Of a stretch of 10,596 nucleotides of DNA, positions 1 through 6,632 are shown piece after piece. This DNA is from an uncultured Clostridia bacterium (GTDB lineage: Bacteria; Bacillota; Clostridia; Christensenellales; Borkfalkiaceae), in the NCBI GenBank assembly GCA_904501815.1, contig CAJGCN010000041.1, positions 1 through 10,596 of the forward strand. Reading direction: 5' to 3'. Positions within the stretch are counted from its first letter, which is position 1, and each line of letters starts with the position of its first letter. The translations under genes were made by a program, and so were the position numbers. The notes below the pieces were generated by a model, which made no database searches, was not told where the DNA came from, and saw only the letters and a list, made by a program, of their open reading frames with translations.

Positions 1-611
1 AATTTTGCAAAATTACGGGAAGACCGCCAGCCCGCCGAGTTGATCGCTACACCGCATTTTACGTCGGGTGAAAGCATAGTCTTCCAAGCGATTTCACCGC
101 CCGTTCTAATCCCTACCACGCCGATAGACGAAATATCTTTACGGCTTTTTAAATATTCGATAGAATAAAGCGCAATATACGTCCATTCAAACCAACAGGT
201 TTCTTCGGGCGAAAGCTCGCCAAGCTCGTCAAGCCCGCGCGCCATATCGTAGTTTGCATACGACAACGACGGGGGATAAATAGTACGGGGCGTGTTTTCC
301 GTATCCTTAACCGATTTCCCCGTATAGTCGGGCATTAACACGGCGTAGCCTTTTTCCACAAAATAGGATAAAAGTTCTTCATCAAGCGGTTTTCCCGCGT
401 CGTTTAATAAAAGTACGGCAGGATATTTTCCGTCCCCTGTCGGCTTTGCAAACTCGGCGTAGATACGAACGCTCCCGTCGAGCGCGGCGTGTCCTGAATA
501 CGAGATATGGCTAAACGAAAGGTTTTCCACCCGTTTCTCCCCCCATTCGCTTGCGTTTAAAGGGGTTTGCGTATTAAATTTTTTCCATAAAGATACTGCG
601 CTTAAAATCAT
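1..611 (-). CDS. alpha/beta-hydrolase-like protein (acetylxylan esterase/dienelactone hydrolase style), partial at the left edge
   Basis: Reading leftwards from the ATG at 609-611, the frame is open for 203 codons to position 3 and leaves the window, so the C-terminus is missing. Residues 47-70 (strand, Pro-Ala-Val-Leu-Leu-Leu-Asn) and 82-96 (helix, then GYAVLMPDY) look like the first strands of an alpha/beta-hydrolase core, and a family-like strand-turn-helix follows at 160-180. At the nucleophile elbow, where GxSxG is expected, residues 167-171 read G-I-R-T-G: the serine position is Arg169. The acid and histidine would lie beyond the edge. The start is 18 bases after the sbcC stop, with a weak purine-rich stretch (AGGGTAG) in front, so it is probably co-transcribed as the third gene of the sbcDC operon. 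The fold is fairly convincing; the substrate is unknown, and catalytic activity is doubtful. No signal peptide is seen, so it is likely cytoplasmic. Confidence 0.7.
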   Translation of the reverse strand, partial: MILSAVSLWKKFNTQTPLNASEWGEKRVENLSFSHISYSGHAALDGSVRIYAEFAKPTGDGKYPAVLLLNDAGKPLDEELLSYFVEKGYAVLMPDYTGKSVKDTENTPRTIYPPSLSYANYDMARGLDELGELSPEETCWFEWTYIALYSIEYLKSRKDISSIGVVGIRTGGEIAWKTMLSPDVKCGVAINSAGWRSSRNFAK

Positions 612-629
612 ACCCGTTTCTACCCTACT

Positions 630-3215
630 TTAAAAGGTTTCTATATTGATTTGCGAACCGTGCGTTTCGCTTGCCGCTATCACTAAAATTTTATTATCAA
701 TTCTGCGTTTTAATTCTTCCACGTGAGAAATAAGTCCTACCGCAAAGTTTTGGCTGAGTTTGGAAAGTACGTCCATAACCGTGTCTACGAGTTTATCGTC
801 GAGCGTGCCGAACCCTTCGTCCAAGAAGAAAAATTCTATCGGGCGCAAGGACTTAGAAAAGATTGCGCCGCTTAACGAGAGCGCGAGCGAGAGAGAAACT
901 AAAAAGGTTTCTCCGCCTGAAAGAGTTTTCACCGCACGGAGTAGCCCGCCTTTTCGGTTATCCCCCACTTTAAATTCTTTTTCGTAGCGAAGGAAATATC
1001 TTCCGCCCGTTAAGGACAACAGCGTTTTCGACGCCGACAGGCACACTTCTTGCAAATACTCCGAAGCGATAAACTCCATAAATTTATTTTTCGCCGTCAA
1101 AGAACGGAGTTGTTCCCAAAGCGCCTGCTGTTTGCGTTTTTCTTCGAGCTGTTTTTGAAGCTCTAAATATTTTTCTTTCAACGCTTTCAGCCGTTCAAGT
1201 TGTTCTTTTTTTACGGCAAGTTCGCCGTTTAACGAAACACGCGTTTCGTCTAAAACGATTTCTTCGTCCTTTACCGCCTGCAATGCTTGTTCGGAAAAAT
1301 CTTTAAACTTTTCCGCGTCGTATTCGGAAATTCTCGTTTTTAAAGCGCGGTATTCGTTAAAGAATTTTTCCGACTTTGCTTTTGCGCTTTCGTATTCTCC
1401 GAACGAAAGTAAAAAGTCCGTCCCTTCCTTTGCGTTTTTAAACCCGCCGTTCTCTACCGCCTTATTCAGCTTTTGCGTTTCCGTTTTCGCCCGCTCTGCC
1501 AAGCTCGACTGCACGGCGCGGTGCTTTTCCGCTTCCAAGCGTTCCGCCGTCGCTTCTTCTTGCGCCGTTTTATAAAAAGTTTCTAAACGGCGTTTTTCCG
1601 TTTTTAAGCTTTCTAAGGTTTCTCTTAATTGCTTTTCGCTTCCTAACTCCACGATAGCTGAAAGCTTTTGCTTTTGCTCTTCATACAGTTTACGGTAATG
1701 CTTTCCGTCGTCGATAATGCGCGCCATTTCCGCTTGATTTTTCTCATATGCCGTTTTGCGTTCTTCCACTTTTCGTTTTTCGTTTTTCAAGCGTTCAGAC
1801 TGCGTTTTTAATTCGTCAAAGCTTCTTCGCGCGCTCGCAAGCTCAAAGCCACCCGTATTCGGCAAAGCGTATTTTTGCAAAAGCAAGTCCACGTCCGTTT
1901 GCGTTTGCGGGTATTTCTCGCCCAAGCTTTTTAAATCCGTTCGAACTTCTTCGTAAGTTTCCGCAACCAACACCGGCTTTAACCCGTTTTTTACGTATTC
2001 TGCAAAAGACAAATCCCCGCCGATTGATGCAATCTTTCCGTCAAGCTCTTGGAGTAGTTTATCGAACTCTTCTTCAACGCATTGTTCCTTGATTTTCTTA
2101 TACGCCGTCGTACAGTTTTCTAAATTGCGTTGCAGTTCGTTCAAAACCGCAACGTCTTGTTTCGCGCTTTCCGCCTTGCTCAAATCCACCGTTGCTTTTT
2201 CAATGCGAATGTCAAAGTCCGATTCGGAAAGCTTACGCTGATACTCTTCCGCTGTTCGGCTTTTTTCGCTAAAACGCTTTTCCGCTTCCAACGCCTGTTT
2301 TTCCGCGCGCAATCCTTCCTGCTTTGTAGAAAATAACGTTTCTTCCGCTTCCTTTACCCGTTCCGCTTTTTCCGCGCGTTCCAAGTCCGCGCGCATACGC
2401 TCGAACGCAGGATATTCCCCTTCCGCTTTTTGAAGCTTTAAGGATAATTCGTCGTAGTCTTTTTTCGCCGTAGCGAGCGCAGAAAGAGTTTCCCGTTCTT
2501 TTCTCACCGCTTTAAGCTTGATTTCTATCCCGCTAAGCCGTTGGCTGTTTTCGGCGATTTCTTTTTCGAGTTCTTCTAAATTCGCCTGCCCGCCCCCGTT
2601 TTCTTCCATACGCGCTTCCAGCGTTCTACATTCCCCGAACAGTCTATCCGCGCCGGCGCGAATGTTCGCGCCCAGCTTATCGCCGTAGCGTTCCAAGTCG
2701 AAAAGTCGGGACATCAATTTCAAGCGTTCGGCGTTGCTCGACTCAACGAGCGCGGCAAACTCCCCTTGCGGTAGTGCAATACATTTTTTAAAATCCGCAA
2801 AATCCAAGCCGATAATTTCGTGAAGTTTTTCGTCTACTTCGTCCGCTCCTTCGGCTATCGAAATCAGTTTCCCTGCCTCGTCGTAGCGGTATAAATACGC
2901 CTTTACGCCTAAATTTTTACGACGGCGTTCCCGTTGTACGCGATAAGCGTTGCGCTCACCGTTCTCTACGATTTCAAAATCGTATACGACGTAAGCGCGG
3001 TCGGAATTATAGTTGATACAATCGGAAATCGCCCCCGCCGCCCGTTCGATTTTGCCGTAAAGCGCAAGATGTATCGCATCTAAAATGGTGCTTTTTCCGC
3101 TACCCGTATCTCCGAAAATCCCGAACAGCCCGCCCGAAAGCAGCCGTTTAAAGTCTACGACGGCTTTTTCGGAAAAACTGTTAATTCCACTAAATTCAAG
3201 ATACACGGGTTTCAT
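630..3215 (-). CDS. sbcC: SbcC, SMC/Rad50-like ATPase subunit of the SbcCD nuclease
   Basis: 861 residues. The N-terminal ATPase half has Walker A GDTGSGKS at 35-42 and a Q-loop glutamine at 150 (ALPQGEF). A long Glu/Lys/Ala-rich coiled coil spans about 200-385 and returns at about 462-710, separated by a non-coiled hinge. The C-terminal half has the ABC signature LSGGE at 765-769, Walker B FFFLDE at 795-800, D-loop TLDD at 804-807 and the switch histidine H831. In this family the ATPase heads bind the nuclease SbcD, and the complex cuts DNA ends, hairpins and protein-blocked ends. The canonical CxxC zinc hook is absent: the only hinge-side cysteines are C368 and C379, ten residues apart. The protein is also shorter than the roughly 1,000-plus residues of typical SbcC. 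It starts 43 bases after sbcD with an AGGAAG ribosome binding site. Identity is secure. Confidence 0.96.
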   Translation of the reverse strand: MKPVYLEFSGINSFSEKAVVDFKRLLSGGLFGIFGDTGSGKSTILDAIHLALYGKIERAAGAISDCINYNSDRAYVVYDFEIVENGERNAYRVQRERRRKNLGVKAYLYRYDEAGKLISIAEGADEVDEKLHEIIGLDFADFKKCIALPQGEFAALVESSNAERLKLMSRLFDLERYGDKLGANIRAGADRLFGECRTLEARMEENGGGQANLEELEKEIAENSQRLSGIEIKLKAVRKERETLSALATAKKDYDELSLKLQKAEGEYPAFERMRADLERAEKAERVKEAEETLFSTKQEGLRAEKQALEAEKRFSEKSRTAEEYQRKLSESDFDIRIEKATVDLSKAESAKQDVAVLNELQRNLENCTTAYKKIKEQCVEEEFDKLLQELDGKIASIGGDLSFAEYVKNGLKPVLVAETYEEVRTDLKSLGEKYPQTQTDVDLLLQKYALPNTGGFELASARRSFDELKTQSERLKNEKRKVEERKTAYEKNQAEMARIIDDGKHYRKLYEEQKQKLSAIVELGSEKQLRETLESLKTEKRRLETFYKTAQEEATAERLEAEKHRAVQSSLAERAKTETQKLNKAVENGGFKNAKEGTDFLLSFGEYESAKAKSEKFFNEYRALKTRISEYDAEKFKDFSEQALQAVKDEEIVLDETRVSLNGELAVKKEQLERLKALKEKYLELQKQLEEKRKQQALWEQLRSLTAKNKFMEFIASEYLQEVCLSASKTLLSLTGGRYFLRYEKEFKVGDNRKGGLLRAVKTLSGGETFLVSLSLALSLSGAIFSKSLRPIEFFFLDEGFGTLDDKLVDTVMDVLSKLSQNFAVGLISHVEELKRRIDNKILVIAASETHGSQINIETF

Positions 3216-3258
3216 GCAAGATTGACTTCCTATTGTTTTTTGGCTTTTCTAAGTATTT

Positions 3259-4419
3259 TTATTCTTCTACGCTCTTTTGCAAGACGGACAAGAACAGTTG
3301 CGTGAGCTCTGCTTTCGGCTCTTCGCCGTATTGCGAACGGTAAAATTCCGTAAAGAGTTTTTCGTCGGACAAGCCTTTTCGCGATTCAAAAGACATTTCG
3401 TTTTGCGTTTGCACTTCCGTCAACAGCGAAACGAGATTCGTATGCGCCCCCAGCATCGCCGAATCGGAAGAAGTCAGCGGTTCGGTTAAATGCAACGTAA
3501 GTTCTACAAGACAATCGGGATACAGCGACAACAGCGTTGCACCTTCTTCCGCTCCGCCCGCTTGCAAACGAACGAGTTTTCTGCCCGATTTGAGCGGTAC
3601 TTCCCGTAAATTCTCCACGCCGTTTGACGTAAGGTCGAAAATCTTGACCGTTTTTTCGCTCGTCGATTCGTCGAAAGAATATTGCAAAGGAGAGCCGGAA
3701 TAATAGCAATGCCCTTTCCCCATTTTCTGTTTTTTGTGCAAATGCCCAAGCGCGATATAGTTGCTACTTGGCAACGCTTCCACAGGCAACGCCCGCGCAC
3801 CGCCAAGCCCGATTTCCCGTTCGCTTTCGGAAATTTCCCCGCCTAACACGAATAGGTGCGAAACGAATACCGACGGCAACCCGTCTACGTTTGCTTTCTC
3901 CCCTTCAAAAATCCATTCTTTTATTCGCTCTACGTAGGGAAGTTCGGATTTTTCTTCTTTGAAACGCGCTTCGTTGGGATAAGGCAACGCCGAAACGAAC
4001 GCCCGTTCCCCCGCTCCGTTTTCAAACACCGCGTAGCCTTTGCCCGAAGCAATCGGCTTTACCGCCCGCGCGCTCGTCAAACGCAACGGCTTACGGTCGT
4101 TTCCTACGATATACACCCCTAATTCTTCCGAAAAGGGAGTAGACGCGGAAAGGCGAACGCCGTCGTCGTGATTTCCGCTGATAAGTAATGCAGCGCGGTT
4201 TTCGCCCGCTATCTTGCGTATTTTTTGGAAGAATAAATTTTCCGCTTCTGCGCTGGGCGTATACGTATCGAAAATATCCCCCGCAACGATAATCAGCTCC
4301 ACCCCTTCGCGCTCGCAAAGCTCGGCAAGCTCGTCAAGTACGGCTTCCTGTTCGTCAAGGCGTTCTCTGCCCATCAGGCGTTTCCCGATATGCCAATCGG
4401 ACGTATGAAGAATTTTCAT
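3259..4419 (-). CDS. sbcD: SbcD, Mre11-like metallophosphoesterase nuclease subunit
   Basis: 386 residues, full length for SbcD. The calcineurin-like phosphoesterase motifs are all present in order: SDWHIG with D8 and H10, AGDIFD with D48, SGNHDD with N83, H84 and D85, SHLF with H188, and GHLH with H226 and H228. These residues normally coordinate two Mn2+ ions for 3'-5' exonuclease and hairpin endonuclease activity. The C-terminal ~130 residues are the capping and SbcC-binding region. The start is supported by AAGGAGA about eight bases upstream. It is the first gene of the sbcD-sbcC-hydrolase operon. A promoter at 4538-4566 gives it a leader of roughly 110 bases. Nothing in the protein looks degraded. 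Confidence 0.96.
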   Translation of the reverse strand: MKILHTSDWHIGKRLMGRERLDEQEAVLDELAELCEREGVELIIVAGDIFDTYTPSAEAENLFFQKIRKIAGENRAALLISGNHDDGVRLSASTPFSEELGVYIVGNDRKPLRLTSARAVKPIASGKGYAVFENGAGERAFVSALPYPNEARFKEEKSELPYVERIKEWIFEGEKANVDGLPSVFVSHLFVLGGEISESEREIGLGGARALPVEALPSSNYIALGHLHKKQKMGKGHCYYSGSPLQYSFDESTSEKTVKIFDLTSNGVENLREVPLKSGRKLVRLQAGGAEEGATLLSLYPDCLVELTLHLTEPLTSSDSAMLGAHTNLVSLLTEVQTQNEMSFESRKGLSDEKLFTEFYRSQYGEEPKAELTQLFLSVLQKSVEE

Positions 4420-4467
4420 TCGCAGAGTCTCCTTGAAAAAAATTTTTAAATAGCGCGGTAAAATACC

Positions 4468-4496
4468 TTGCTTTTCCTTTCGAAACAGGCTATAAT
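4468..4496 (+). promoter_or_regulatory. sigma-A-type promoter for the DnaD-like gene
   Basis: -35 TTGCTT (4468-4473), a 17-base spacer, and a perfect -10 TATAAT (4491-4496). The predicted start near 4503 gives a leader of about 158 bases before the ATG at 4661. The ten bases ATAAAGAGTA at 4495-4504 recur at 4578-4587 in the leader. A TACCC/GGGTA inverted repeat (4503-4507 and 4516-4520, 8-base loop) lies between this promoter and the opposing one, and could be an operator or the first hairpin of both RNAs. Confidence 0.7.
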
Positions 4497-4537
4497 AAAG
4501 AGTACCCGACCAAAAGGGTAGATAGCGATACTATTTT

Positions 4538-4566
4538 ATTATACAACATTTCTTTTTAGAAAGCAA
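4538..4566 (-). promoter_or_regulatory. sigma-A-type promoter for sbcD-sbcC
   Basis: Read on the minus strand: -35 TTGCTT (4561-4566), a 17-base spacer, and a perfect -10 TATAAT (4538-4543). The predicted start is near 4531, about 112 bases before the sbcD ATG. It faces the plus-strand promoter at 4468-4496, and each lies inside the other's transcribed leader. The -35 hexamers of the two promoters are identical. Confidence 0.7.
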
Positions 4567-4600
4567 GGAAAGTTGCGATAAAGAGTAAAATTTTTTCCTA

Positions 4601-4653
4601 TTTTTCACGGAATATCCCGTAAAAAAACCAATTTTTCCCTATGGGAAAGGAGA
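4601..4653 (+). promoter_or_regulatory. leader with two inverted repeats and the RBS of the DnaD-like gene
   Basis: An imperfect inverted repeat lies at 4601-4626: TTTTT then ACGG, a six-base loop, CCGT, then A-run, with one mismatch. A perfect six-pair repeat TTTCCC-TAT-GGGAAA lies at 4634-4648, and its right arm runs into the ribosome binding site AAAGGAGA (4646-4653), seven bases before the ATG. The second hairpin could partly limit access to the RBS. No known riboswitch consensus is recognised here, and neither hairpin is followed by a U-tract, so these are not terminators. Confidence 0.4.
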
Positions 4654-4660
4654 AATACTT

Positions 4661-6406
4661 ATGTCATTTTGTTCTTTTTCAAAAGAATGCGACGATAACG
4701 CGTATACGCTCGTCGAAAATAAGTTCATAGCCAAATACCTTCCGCAAGCGGACGGGTTTTGCGTTAAGGTGTATCTTTACGGGTTATACCTTTGTCGGCA
4801 TACGGAAACGGAATTTGGAATAACGGCGATGGCAAAAGCCCTTTCCGCAACGGAAACGGACGTCAAAAACGCGTTTTTGTTCTGGGAAGAATGTGATTTA
4901 GTTGAAATTTTATCCAAAGACCCCTTTGCCGTTTCCTATCTGCCCGTTAAAACGGCTATCGGCAGACCTAAGAAAATCCGCTACGAGCAATACGCCGATT
5001 TTAACAAGGAATTACAGCGTATGCTCCAAAAGGTGGGCAAGTTCGTGACCGCTTCCGACTACGTGAAATATATGCGGTTTTTGGAAGAAAACGATATTCA
5101 CCCGCAAGCCTTTTTGTTGATTGCGGAATACTGCGTAAACAAGCAAGGCGAAAGCGTTTCCCCGTCTTATATTTTCAATAAAGCCAAGAAGTTTATCCGC
5201 AACGGTTGGACGAGCTACGATTTGGTCGAAAAAGAGCTTTCGGGCTACAACGCACACGAAAAAGACCTTTCGGCTATCTTTGCCTGTATCGGCGTATTCC
5301 GCGCGCCCGACGAGAGCGACTACGCGCTTTATAAAAAATGGTTGGACGGCGGGTTTACCTTAAACGCAGTACTTACGGCAGGCAAAAAAATCAAGCGCGG
5401 GAGTATGAACGCGCTCGACCTTACTCTTAGCGATTTGAAAGAGAAAAACAAACTTTCGGCAACCGAGATAGAAACCTATCTTACCGAACGAGATTTCCTT
5501 GCGAACCTTACCTTCCGTATCGGAAGAAAACTCGGCACGAAAGTTGCAAACCCTGCGCCCTATATCGACGAATACGTGGAAAAATGGTTTAACTACGGCT
5601 TTGAAGAAAGCTCTTTGCTCGATATCGCGCTATATTGTTTAAAAACCGATCGCGGGGATTTCGGCGCAATGCACGGCGTGATAGAAAAACTCTTCGCAGA
5701 CGGGATTGTGGCAAAAGAAATCGTAAAAGGACTTCTTAAAGCTAAAAACGACGAGCTTAAACTGTTTACGAACATACAAGGCGTTTGTGGAGGTATTCGA
5801 AAGAGCGTAGCAAACCTTGCGCTTATCCAAACTTGGCGGGACTGGAAATTTAGCGACGAAATGATTTTAGAAGCGGCAAAACGCGCGTCGACGAGCGCAA
5901 GCCCTATTCCGTATATGAATAAAATTTTATCCGACTGGAAACGCGCGGAAATCTATTCCCTTTCCGCTATCCCCGACAGCGAGCAAGACAAAAAATCTAC
6001 TTACGGCGGAGCAAAAGCCACGAGCGCGGCATCCTATGCGGTTGCGGCGGTGGAAGCGGCGAACGCAAAATCCGACCGCGAGCGGTACTATGCGTTAAAA
6101 CGCGAACAGGCGCAAACGGTTGCCGATAAGTTTTTGGCAAAAGCCAACGCAAACAAGCGTTTTAAAGAGCTTAGCGCCGAGCTTTCGAAAATGGAAATTG
6201 CGCTTGCGAAAGCGGAAGTTTTCGAACCGAAATCCTTACCCGAATTAAAGCAAAAAAAATCGGCGTTTTTATTAGAACGAAAGTCTATTTTAGAAGGGCT
6301 GGGCATCAGCGAACAATCCCTTTCCCCGCAATACGAATGTGTGAAATGTTCTGACACAGGCTTTTTAAAAAGTGGCGTTGCCTGCGATTGTTATAAGAAA
6401 ATTTAA
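4661..6406 (+). CDS. DnaD/DnaB_2-domain replication protein with a C-terminal DnaC/DnaI-like zinc domain
   Basis: 581 residues. Residues ~1-100 look like a winged-helix N-terminal domain. Several all-helical DnaB_2/DnaD-like segments follow: ~115-195 (SPSYIFNKAKKFIRNGW), ~205-260, and a last one ~280-430 with the hallmark Y-x3-I-x3-W (Y418, I422, W426). DnaD proteins remodel the origin and help load the replicative helicase. Residues ~440-470 are an Ala/Ser-rich linker. Residues ~472-581 are a helical stretch ending in C560-x2-C563-x-DTG, then C575-x-C577. That pattern is familiar from the N-terminal helicase-binding domain of clostridial DnaC/DnaI loaders, where an AAA+ ATPase follows. Here the gene stops four residues after the last cysteine, with no Walker A motif in it or after it. 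Typical DnaD is about 230-350 residues. The start has a strong RBS (AAAGGAGA). Family assignment is confident; the DnaC-like tail is recognition by eye. Confidence 0.85.
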   Translation: MSFCSFSKECDDNAYTLVENKFIAKYLPQADGFCVKVYLYGLYLCRHTETEFGITAMAKALSATETDVKNAFLFWEECDLVEILSKDPFAVSYLPVKTAIGRPKKIRYEQYADFNKELQRMLQKVGKFVTASDYVKYMRFLEENDIHPQAFLLIAEYCVNKQGESVSPSYIFNKAKKFIRNGWTSYDLVEKELSGYNAHEKDLSAIFACIGVFRAPDESDYALYKKWLDGGFTLNAVLTAGKKIKRGSMNALDLTLSDLKEKNKLSATEIETYLTERDFLANLTFRIGRKLGTKVANPAPYIDEYVEKWFNYGFEESSLLDIALYCLKTDRGDFGAMHGVIEKLFADGIVAKEIVKGLLKAKNDELKLFTNIQGVCGGIRKSVANLALIQTWRDWKFSDEMILEAAKRASTSASPIPYMNKILSDWKRAEIYSLSAIPDSEQDKKSTYGGAKATSAASYAVAAVEAANAKSDRERYYALKREQAQTVADKFLAKANANKRFKELSAELSKMEIALAKAEVFEPKSLPELKQKKSAFLLERKSILEGLGISEQSLSPQYECVKCSDTGFLKSGVACDCYKKI

Positions 6407-6414
6407 GAATAAAT

Positions 6415-6454
6415 ACAAACAAAAGGAATGGAAAACTCCATTCCTTTTGTTTGT
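6415..6454 (+). terminator. intrinsic terminator of the DnaD-like gene
   Basis: A perfect 18-pair stem (6415-6432 with 6437-6454) with a four-base loop AAAC starts eight bases after the stop codon. The 3' arm ends in TTTTGTTTGT, serving as the U-rich tail. The structure is symmetric, so it can also stop transcription arriving on the minus strand from the tRNA region. Confidence 0.8.
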
Positions 6455-6556
6455 TGGCGCAGAGAAGAGGAGATTGGCTTCGCCAAAGCGTCGCTCCGCC
6501 GAAAACTAAAAACATAACTCAGCCGAGCCGTTCGGCGTCGCTCGCGTGAACCTCCG
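6455..6556 (-). pseudogene. tRNA-Ser 3'-end fragment with extra sequence in the T-loop
   Basis: The 17 bases at 6455-6471 are identical to the 3' end of the intact tRNA-Ser (6629-6645), covering CCA, discriminator, acceptor 3' strand and most of the T-stem. Ten bases at 6547-6556 repeat the other half of its T-arm (6648-6657). In the intact gene the two blocks are two bases apart; here they are separated by 75 bases (6472-6546). Upstream of the T-arm on this strand there is no convincing anticodon arm, so it cannot be a functional tRNA. Either a tandem tRNA copy has decayed, or this is a scar of insertion at the T-loop, a usual tRNA integration site. Confidence 0.5.
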
Positions 6557-6587
6557 ACAATTCGGTTTTTCTTCAAGCTCTTTCTCA

Positions 6588-6632
6588 GCCAAGCAAAAAG
6601 GACACCCGAAACGGGTGTCCTTTTTGCTTGGC
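6588..6632 (-). terminator. intrinsic terminator of tRNA-Ser
   Basis: A perfect 21-pair stem (6588-6608 with 6612-6632) with a three-base loop. On the minus strand the 3' arm contains CCTTTTTGCTT, the U-rich tail. The stem begins inside the tRNA itself: the encoded CCA and discriminator base (6629-6632) are part of the left arm. It resembles the hairpin at 6415-6454 in design (CAAAA(A)GGA arms, A-rich loop) and abuts the tRNA tail in the same way. Confidence 0.75.

Noticed and set aside
1748..2336. Several plus-strand open frames inside sbcC
   Set aside because: They are antisense shadows of a clear coding frame, with basic and Phe/Arg-rich compositions and no RBS.
6583..6595. TGGCTGAG on the minus strand as the D-arm of the tRNA remnant
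   Set aside because: Half of this match is simply the far arm of the terminator palindrome, which mirrors the tRNA CCA end, so it is weak evidence for a tRNA body.
6407..6628. A frameshifted or split continuation of the DnaC-like AAA+ domain after the DnaD-like gene
   Set aside because: A strong terminator starts eight bases after the stop, and no Walker A or other AAA+ motif appears in any frame before the tRNA.
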